NCBI GenBank assembly: GCA_030837425.1
Contig: JAUPLJ010000037.1
Coordinates: 1-5,373 of the forward strand
Origin: Patescibacteria group bacterium
GTDB taxonomy: Bacteria; Patescibacteriota; Minisyncoccia; Phycocordibacterales; UBA5272
Length of the DNA stretch: 5,373 nucleotides
Direction of reading: 5' to 3'
Shown: one piece after another, positions 1 to 5,373 of the stretch
How the letters are laid out: each line of letters opens with the position of its first letter
Numbering within the stretch: the stretch's first letter is position 1
Notes under the pieces: model-generated
What the model was told of the DNA's origin: nothing
Seen by the model: the letters and a program-made list of their open reading frames with translations, nothing else
Databases searched by the model: none
Program-made: the position numbers and the translations under genes

Positions 1-1
1 T

Positions 2-388
2 TCCCCCCCCCCCCCGATTTTGCTTAAGATGCAAGTTGTTTATTCTTTGTGGCATGAGTACATTATACACTTTCCAAAAATTCACAGATACAGCCTGGGT
101 GCTAAAATAGATTCTTTATTTGTAGAAATGATTTCTGATATATCTTTTGCATATTTTACAAATAAAAATCAGAAACTAATTTTTGTGCAGAGAAGTATCA
201 AAAATGACGATGTTTTGAAAATACTTTTAAATGTTGCAAAAGATATTTCAGCTCTAAAAGAAAATCAATATATCTTACTCACTGAAAAATTAGTAGAAAT
301 AGGAAGAATACTAGGAGGCTGGCACAATCAATTACTTTTACAAAATGAAAAAGAAAACTCCCAGACTAAGTCTGAGAGAAAAATATAA
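2..388 (+). CDS. avd: Avd-like (bAvd) DGR accessory protein, 5'-partial
   Basis: This is the four-helix-bundle accessory variability determinant of a diversity-generating retroelement. In studied DGRs Avd forms a positively charged pentamer that binds the reverse transcriptase and the TR RNA and is needed for mutagenic cDNA synthesis. I recognise the family from FPKIHRYSLGAKID near the N-terminus, the helix with LKILLNVAKDISAL, and the C-terminal LTEKLVEIGRILGGW followed by a charged tail. The TR, which abuts the TAA stop, confirms the role. The frame is open to the window edge. Family members usually have a proline-isoleucine-leucine-x-lysine stretch before the first helix, and here PILLK is read directly out of a C homopolymer, so the true start is probably lost upstream. 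TTG at 20 and ATG at 29 are possible but poor starts with no ribosome binding site. The gene runs opposite to the TR and the target gene. Family assignment is confident; the 5' end is uncertain. Confidence 0.88.
   Translation, partial: SPPPPILLKMQVVYSLWHEYIIHFPKIHRYSLGAKIDSLFVEMISDISFAYFTNKNQKLIFVQRSIKNDDVLKILLNVAKDISALKENQYILLTEKLVEIGRILGGWHNQLLLQNEKENSQTKSERKI
3..15. other. 13-C homopolymer at the left edge
   Basis: An uninterrupted run of 13 C residues sits in otherwise AT-rich sequence, at the very end of the window and inside the reading frame of avd, where it would encode consecutive prolines. This looks like an assembly or sequencing artefact at a contig end rather than genomic sequence. 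A genuine phase-variable tract is possible but has no other support. Confidence 0.55.
348..378 (-). terminator. Intrinsic terminator of the TR RNA, antisense within avd
   Basis: On the minus strand the RNA reads CUCUCAGAC, loop UUA, GUCUGGGAG: nine continuous pairs (one G-U), immediately followed by UUUUCUUUUU at 357-348. On the plus strand the same site has a C-A mismatch in the stem and no U tract, so it is a minus-strand terminator. It begins 11 nt past the 3' end of the TR and lies wholly within the last codons of avd. It would end a transcript coming through the TR. The structure is seen in the sequence; its function is inferred. Confidence 0.72.
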
Positions 389-508
389 CTTGCTAACCAC
401 AGGAAATCGATAGTTGTCATTCCAATCACCATCCCAGTTGTTCGCATTCAGGTTGCGATCATCACCATTCCAGTTCAGTTTAGGGACTTGAAGGTTACCG
501 TTGAGAAC
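389..508 (-). repeat. DGR template repeat (TR)
   Basis: This 120-bp repeat is the invariant donor copied into the target gene. It aligns gap-free with 831-950 (constant offset 442) with 12 mismatches: 414, 421, 426, 439, 442, 447, 448, 469, 475, 480, 489 and 506. The first 11 are T on the plus strand, that is A on the coding strand, and appear in the VR as A to G (8), A to T (2) and A to C (1). Position 506 is the only non-A difference and is silent. Read in the VR frame, the TR has ten AAY (Asn) codons, typical of templates because AAY can reach many residues without giving a stop. No stop is reached within the repeat. Its low-coordinate edge is flush with the avd stop codon. The 25 bp at 389-413 are identical to 831-855, the expected place for the initiation-of-mutagenic-homology element. 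Confidence 0.96.
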
Positions 509-827
509 TATCGTATATATGCGCCCGCATCACCATCCTGAGTCGCAACCAAAGATTGAATATTATTCTGTATCTAAAATACAATACATATATACGCCAA
601 GTAGTATTATTTTTTACAAAATTCATTACAGACCTCGCCACAAAATATTTAAAATATTTATGTAAACTTCTCATCTGTAAGTCTACTGATTTCGATGTTG
701 TTTAGAAAAAATCCAAACAATCACTATCTACTCTCAATTATGATTATATCAATTTTTTGCCAAATTTAAAATCGACAAAAGTCAAAAGTCTAAATTCAAT
801 TTAAGCCAAGGTTCAAAAGTTTAAGTT
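509..827. other. Non-coding region between TR and target gene; probable TR RNA leader
   Basis: No convincing gene is present on either strand over about 320 bp. The TR-proximal part (519-548) is locally GC-rich and includes the inverted repeat ATGCG-CC-CGCAT at 519-530, so the TR has a potential hairpin on each side. The 9-mer CATCACCAT at 528-536 also occurs in the TR (460-468) and VR (902-910), but similarity does not extend further. Positions 550-827 are AT-rich and hold a candidate minus-strand promoter (743-751). Near the target stop there is a weak AT-only inverted repeat at 791-803. No reverse transcriptase, tRNA or further VR copy is seen. Confidence 0.6.
743..751 (-). promoter_or_regulatory. 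Extended -10 promoter, candidate for the TR RNA
   Basis: The minus strand reads TGATATAAT, a perfect extended -10 box identical to the one in front of the target gene. No clear -35 is found at 17 bp. Transcription would start near 736 and run toward lower coordinates through the TR to the terminator at 348-378, giving an RNA of about 390 nt with the TR in its 3' half. In AT-rich DNA such a box can occur by chance; support comes from its identity to the target-gene box and from the matching terminator. Confidence 0.45.
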
Positions 828-3158
828 CTACTTGCTAACCACAGGAAATCGATAGCTGTCATCCCAACCACCATCCCAGTAGTCCGCACGCAGGTTGCGA
901 TCATCACCATACCAGTCCAGTCTAGGGACTCGAAGGTTACCGTTGAGGACATGCTTAGAACCTAGTGCAATTAATGGACTTTTCTTTTGAAATTCTGGGT
1001 AAGTAATACCAAATTGTATTAATTCTTCATAAGTTAATGGTCTGACACCTAATTTGTCCATTTCTTTGATAGCATCTTCACTAGAAATATTTTTTCCAAA
1101 AGAAAGTATATTAACATTGAGAGGTTTTCTAGTAGGAGTTGTGTATGGCATTTCTTTCTCTAATTTTTCCCAGATCCAAGTTGAACCACCACTTTCTTTG
1201 TATTTTTTAAGGGCTTCGGCTTTGGATAATGGAGCTATATTTAAAAAGTGAGCATCTTTATTATCAAAAGTACTATCAAGGTAGCCGGATTTTTTCAACT
1301 TCTCATATGAAGCTAGAGATGAAAATTGATTTTCAGGTACAACTTTTTCATTCGTCTTAACTTCTACTTTCTCACCTTTTTCATCTACAAACCCTTCTGC
1401 CAAATCATTTTTTGTTTTACTTTTCTTTATTTGAAATGGATCTAGTTCTGCTAAATCTTTAATAGAAAGTTTTTCTCTATTTTTAGAATTTAAAATATTT
1501 TTATTAAGATTTTCTTTATTTCTTTGTTCACTTCTTGCTCCAATTGAAAGATCATCTTCTGTAAGACCAATATCTTGTGCTTCCACTGTTGATAATAATC
1601 CCCTATTAACTAAAATCTTAGTTGCTAAGAGCTTATCTTCTTTGTATTCACCAAAATTTAGAGCATTAACCAAACTCTTATCAAGAAATTCCACAAAACT
1701 TAAATTTTTATCTCTTTTACTTCTAACACTCCAAATATTTAATATCTGACTTATCGATCTTTGATTTAAGACGAATTTTTTAAGAGAAGTAATCTTACTA
1801 GAACCTGCATCTTGCACTCCGATTGATTCTATAAATTCTCTACTAGATATACCTTGATATGCTTCTTGTATATCTTTCATAGCATTCAAAAAACTAGGTA
1901 TAGTATCCTCTAAATCATATTTAGAGAAACTCGCTTCTCCTTTATCATTCATAATTCTAGTCAAGAAAATATCATAACCTTCTTCAGGAGATTGACATTT
2001 TATTTCCTTATTTAAAATAGCAGACTCATTTGCAACTTCTGGAGGAAGATCATTTCGTTCTTTGTTTTTATCACTCTTTAAATTGGCTGTATAGATTATT
2101 TGGAAACCTTGTTTTATCCTTACAAAACCATTACCAGGAATATCCACATCGTCTCCAACTTTATGATTTAAAAGACCTTTAATCATAGACATTTGCTCTT
2201 TAGGTAAAGAAGAAAACTCATCGAAGATACAAACTTTACCGTCTTTCATTGCTTTAGCAAGTGGACCTAAATCAAAATATGTTTTAGAAGCTCCATTTTC
2301 TACATCAATACTTTGTCTACCAAATATGTTTGATTCTTTAGTTTGGGGATTACAATAAATCATATATGGCTTATGACCGGTAAGTTCTTTAGCTGAAAAT
2401 CTCGCCAAGGAAGTCTTTCCTGTTCCTGTTGGACCATGAAGAAAAACTGGATTACCAGTTAAAAGAGCTTCATTTATAAATGAGATATCTTTTTTAGTAC
2501 TATCTACTCTAGCAATGTGCCCTTCTTTTTCTAAGTCTTCACGTAGAGATAATAACTGTGCAGATCTCATTTCTATGTAATTTGTATCTTCTAAATTTTT
2601 TATTTCTTCCTTAACTTTTGATTGGTCTTTCAAAAGATCATCAAAATATTCTTCAGATCCAGGCAATCCTTGAGTAATTTCTAGATGAGCTCTATTTAGA
2701 GAAATATCGATTTGATCTTCACTCTGTTTTAATTCTTGTGCCCGTAAAAATGCTTGTTTATTTTCACCTTCAAAAACATCAGCTACTTTTTCTTTTTTAC
2801 TTTCTTCATTTTTCTTAATCTCTTTTTTATATACTTTTTTAACTTCACCAAAATTAGATATCTTATTTTTTACTGTGATTGGATTTTGTTTTATAAATTC
2901 ACCAATAGTTTCATTGACTGCTTTATATGAATTAAGAATCCTCTGTAGTTTGTTTTTCTCTGTTTCATTTGTCTCATTTTTTATAGCGTCCTCTATTCTA
3001 TTAGCTTGGGCTTCTATTCTTTCTTCTCTGGATAAACCACGAAGAACATCAATATTTTGAGATAGTCCTACTTTCTTCAAGAATTTTCTAATAACTTGCC
3101 TATCTTTACTAGCGTCTTCTAGATTTTGCTTATTAGATTCTGACATATTTTTATGCAT
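828..3158 (-). CDS. DGR target protein: AAA+ ATPase with C-terminal lectin-like variable domain
   Basis: A 776-residue protein and the diversified product of the DGR. Residues 1-215 are highly charged and probably helical or coiled coil. Residues about 216-400 form an AAA+ (MoxR/dynein-like AAA_5 type) ATPase: Walker A GPTGTGKT at 242-249, Walker B VCIFDE with D313 and E314, and a sensor-1 strand FQIIYTANL with N359. A helical region and a charged linker follow (about 400-610). The end, from about 635, resembles the C-type-lectin/FGE-sulfatase-like fold of CPR DGR targets (RPLTYEELIQFGITYPEFQ at 706-724, then the VR at 737-776). No signal peptide or membrane segment is seen, so it should be cytoplasmic, with the variable tail probably choosing a binding partner for the ATPase. 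The ATG at 3158 gives the longest frame, but the promoter at 3161-3169 would start RNA near 3154, making the in-frame ATG at 3146 (residue 5) a likely real start. Neither start has a Shine-Dalgarno site. The ligand is unknown. Confidence 0.93.
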   Translation of the reverse strand: MHKNMSESNKQNLEDASKDRQVIRKFLKKVGLSQNIDVLRGLSREERIEAQANRIEDAIKNETNETEKNKLQRILNSYKAVNETIGEFIKQNPITVKNKISNFGEVKKVYKKEIKKNEESKKEKVADVFEGENKQAFLRAQELKQSEDQIDISLNRAHLEITQGLPGSEEYFDDLLKDQSKVKEEIKNLEDTNYIEMRSAQLLSLREDLEKEGHIARVDSTKKDISFINEALLTGNPVFLHGPTGTGKTSLARFSAKELTGHKPYMIYCNPQTKESNIFGRQSIDVENGASKTYFDLGPLAKAMKDGKVCIFDEFSSLPKEQMSMIKGLLNHKVGDDVDIPGNGFVRIKQGFQIIYTANLKSDKNKERNDLPPEVANESAILNKEIKCQSPEEGYDIFLTRIMNDKGEASFSKYDLEDTIPSFLNAMKDIQEAYQGISSREFIESIGVQDAGSSKITSLKKFVLNQRSISQILNIWSVRSKRDKNLSFVEFLDKSLVNALNFGEYKEDKLLATKILVNRGLLSTVEAQDIGLTEDDLSIGARSEQRNKENLNKNILNSKNREKLSIKDLAELDPFQIKKSKTKNDLAEGFVDEKGEKVEVKTNEKVVPENQFSSLASYEKLKKSGYLDSTFDNKDAHFLNIAPLSKAEALKKYKESGGSTWIWEKLEKEMPYTTPTRKPLNVNILSFGKNISSEDAIKEMDKLGVRPLTYEELIQFGITYPEFQKKSPLIALGSKHVLNGNLRVPRLDWYGDDRNLRADYWDGGWDDSYRFPVVSK
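831..950 (-). repeat. DGR variable repeat (VR), codons 737-776 of the target gene
   Basis: This is the recipient copy of the TR. It forms the last 40 codons of the target gene and ends directly before the TAG stop. Relative to the TR, 11 adenine-site changes replace ten residues: Q743R, K746R, N748D, N750Y, N757R (two changes in one codon), N759D, N760Y, D764G, N766D and N768S. All are non-synonymous. N739, N741 and N755 keep their template Asn codons. The scaffold residues between them (W749, W761, W765, Y769, R770, F771) are unchanged, as expected for a lectin-like fold with variable surface positions. The invariant 25 bp at 831-855 probably contain the homology element at which cDNA synthesis or integration begins. 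Confidence 0.96.
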
Positions 3159-3160
3159 AA

Positions 3161-3169
3161 ATTATATCA
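3161..3169 (-). promoter_or_regulatory. Extended -10 promoter of the DGR target gene
   Basis: The minus strand reads TGATATAAT, ending only 2 nt before the upstream ATG (3158). A start site about 7 nt further on falls near 3154, inside the annotated first codons and about 8 nt before the in-frame ATG at 3146. The -35 region at 17 bp spacing (3184-3189, TTTATA) is weak. The box lies in the 44-bp gap after the membrane-protein gene, so the target gene probably has its own promoter. Confidence 0.55.
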
Positions 3170-3177
3170 TAACAATA

Positions 3178-3193
3178 TTTATTTATAAATAAA
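3178..3193. repeat. 16-bp perfect AT palindrome
   Basis: TTTATTTATAAATAAA is a perfect palindrome lying between the membrane-protein stop (3203) and the -10 box of the target gene, and it covers that promoter's -35 position. It could be a binding site for a dimeric regulator or a weak AT-only transcript-end hairpin. Palindromes of pure A/T occur by chance in such DNA, so function is uncertain. Confidence 0.35.
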
Positions 3194-3202
3194 ACAACAT
3201 TT

Positions 3203-3733
3203 CTAGCAAACAAAGGGATTTTTTATTCTCTTTAAAACTAGATAACTCGTAAGATTTATTACCAAAATTCCTAAAAATCCAAACTCTAGCCCGTGAAGTG
3301 GAAAGTATAAAGAAAGAGAAGATAAACCAAGTAAAGAAAGAATAGAAGCGAGTAACCCTATCCCACAAGAGATACAAGAAAAGCCGAGAATGGAAAGAAA
3401 GACCCCTAACATGCCTAGAGCACTTTTCTTTTTACTAATCTTTTTTGATTCGTTAAATAAAACATAAAATAAAATAAATAAAAGAGATAAAGATAGAGTA
3501 AATAAAATAACTAAAACAATCATCCCAGAGCTTCTCAGGCTACTGAGATCAAATAATGAACTGAAGAATAAATTTATCTTTTCACTTTGATTAAAAATTG
3601 GTATAGAAAAAATCTGGAGAGAAACTAAAAGATTTGTAAATAAGAAATATAAAAGTAAAAATAAAATATTTAATATAAAAAATATTTTTATATAAAATTT
3701 CTGCGCAAAGATTTTTTTAAGAGTTGAAATCAT
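3203..3733 (-). CDS. Small polytopic membrane protein with intramembrane CxxCG motif
   Basis: I do not recognise the family. From the ATG at 3733 the protein has 176 residues; an in-frame ATG at 3778 would give 191. I chose 3733 because a perfect extended -10 box (3740-3748) lies just upstream, placing the RNA start at or next to this ATG, and because residues added by 3778 (MKRKIIFANFCYNLF) would be outside the transcript. In 191-residue numbering, hydrophobic segments lie at about 28-52, 83-108, 119-155 (probably a helical pair) and 163-183. The lysine-rich loop at 110-119 and the KRIK tail suggest both are cytoplasmic. CISCG with C135 and C138 sits within the third hydrophobic stretch, hinting at thiol or metal chemistry, but nothing more can be said. 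The low-complexity Leu/Ile/Phe/Ser composition fits a real inner-membrane protein. It is unlikely to be part of the DGR. Confidence 0.75.
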   Translation of the reverse strand: MISTLKKIFAQKFYIKIFFILNILFLLLYFLFTNLLVSLQIFSIPIFNQSEKINLFFSSLFDLSSLRSSGMIVLVILFTLSLSLLFILFYVLFNESKKISKKKSALGMLGVFLSILGFSCISCGIGLLASILSLLGLSSLSLYFPLHGLEFGFLGILVINLTSYLVLKRIKNPFVC

Positions 3734-3739
3734 GAATAA

Positions 3740-3748
3740 ATTATAGCA
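3740..3748 (-). promoter_or_regulatory. Extended -10 promoter giving a leaderless mRNA
   Basis: The minus strand reads TGCTATAAT followed by six bases (TTATTC) and then the ATG at 3733. With the usual spacing from -10 to the start site, transcription begins at or within a base or two of the A of this ATG. No good -35 is evident (3763-3768 reads AAATTA), as is common for extended -10 promoters. No Shine-Dalgarno site is present. Confidence 0.6.
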
Positions 3749-3778
3749 AAAATTCGCAAAAATAATTTTACGTTTCAA

Positions 3779-3983
3779 TACTTATTAAACTAGAGAATTT
3801 ATACCGATTTCTTCTGCTCCGCTTTTAACACGATTTATCCTAAAGATCATAAAGATCTATAATTGTACGTGATTTTTGATACATCTCGAAGTATCTCGAT
3901 TGAATTTAAGTTTCAACAAACTGTACAAATCAAAGATTTGCTCGACAAATGCATGCACGGAATTCCGTGTGCACGATTTTTCA
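3779..3983. other. 16S trailer and intergenic spacer without 23S or tRNA
   Basis: About 200 bp separate the mature 16S 3' end from the membrane-protein gene. I find no tRNA and no start of a 23S gene. Possible hairpins are 3954-3973 (containing the perfect palindrome CACGGAATTCCGTG at 3956-3969, about 10 nt past the 16S end), 3926-3940 (CAAATC-AAA-GATTTG) and 3844-3858 (AGATC-ATAAA-GATCT). The first may serve 16S 3' processing. None is followed by a U tract on the minus strand, so I call no terminator. Confidence 0.55.
3954..3973. repeat. Hairpin in the 16S trailer
   Basis: The arms around AATT form five continuous pairs (perfect palindrome at 3956-3969) and extend by further pairs across a 2-nt bulge to 3954 and 3973. 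It lies within about 10 nt of the inferred mature 16S 3' end and may take part in rRNA maturation. On the minus strand there is no U tract after it, arguing against a terminator. Confidence 0.4.

Positions 3984-5373
<1,390 letters not shown>

Noticed and set aside
20..31. TTG at 20 or ATG at 29 as the true avd start
   Set aside because: The frame is open upstream, expected N-terminal residues precede these codons, and no ribosome binding site or promoter is present.
519..548. GC-rich segment sharing CATCACCAT with the TR and VR, considered as a decayed second VR
   Set aside because: The match is only 9 bp, the neighbouring bases do not align, and the VR frame meets a TGA at 530-532 (minus strand).
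791..803. TAAATT-C-AATTTA inverted repeat as terminator or post-VR cruciform of the target gene
   Set aside because: It is pure A/T with an effectively five-pair stem, about 28 bp past the VR, and has only broken T runs behind it. Too weak to call.
1054..1251. 65-codon plus-strand open frame
   Set aside because: Antisense shadow of the target-protein gene, whose frame has clear domain motifs.
2875..3060. 61-codon plus-strand open frame
   Set aside because: Antisense shadow of the N-terminal part of the target-protein gene.
3183..3377. 64-codon minus-strand open frame
   Set aside because: Overlaps the membrane-protein gene in another frame, with no promoter or recognisable sequence of its own.
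828..3733. Possible alternative genetic code with UGA read as an amino acid
   Set aside because: The three reading frames are complete under the standard code, end in TAA or TAG and contain no in-frame TGA. There is no sign of recoding, although three genes cannot exclude it.
3926..3940. Small hairpin CAAATC-AAA-GATTTG as rRNA terminator
   Set aside because: No U tract follows on the minus strand, and its six pairs are AT-rich.
1..3983. CRISPR array, insertion sequence or tRNA gene
   Set aside because: No spaced short repeats, no terminal inverted repeats or transposase, and no cloverleaf with a TTCGA-type loop were found. The only long repeat is the TR/VR pair.

Overview
The window looks like a metagenomic contig from an AT-rich bacterium, most probably a member of the Candidate Phyla Radiation (Patescibacteria). 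Three things point there: a bAvd-type accessory protein of a diversity-generating retroelement (DGR), a large AAA+ ATPase ending in a DGR-diversified C-type-lectin-like tail, and a divergent, shortened 16S rRNA with no 23S gene directly behind it. The group is inferred; no database search was possible.

Layout. Positions 1-388 (+) hold the 3' part of avd, whose 5' end runs into a 13-C homopolymer at the window edge. Positions 389-508 are the DGR template repeat (TR), read on the minus strand and abutting the avd stop codon. Positions 509-827 are non-coding and carry a likely promoter for the TR RNA; a good intrinsic terminator for that RNA lies antisense inside the 3' end of avd (348-378). Positions 828-3158 (-) encode the 776-residue target protein, whose last 40 codons (831-950) are the variable repeat (VR). 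Positions 3203-3733 (-) encode a small polytopic membrane protein. Positions 3734-3983 are that gene's promoter region and the 16S trailer. From 3984 to the right edge (-) is a 16S rRNA gene lacking only its first ~90 nucleotides.

How it works together. TR and VR align without gaps over 120 bp with 12 differences. Eleven fall at adenines of the TR coding strand (35 A sites) and one at the 85 non-A sites. This is the signature of adenine-specific mutagenic retrohoming: the TR RNA is copied by a reverse transcriptase with help from Avd, and the A-mutated cDNA replaces the VR. All 11 A-site changes alter the protein (10 residues). The reverse transcriptase is not in the window and is expected beyond the left edge or elsewhere in the genome.

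Translation signals are unusual. The 16S 3' end has a perfect helix 45 but no CCUCC anti-Shine-Dalgarno sequence. Both genes whose starts are visible lack a Shine-Dalgarno site and have TGNTATAAT extended -10 boxes so close to the start codon that their mRNAs should be leaderless or nearly so.
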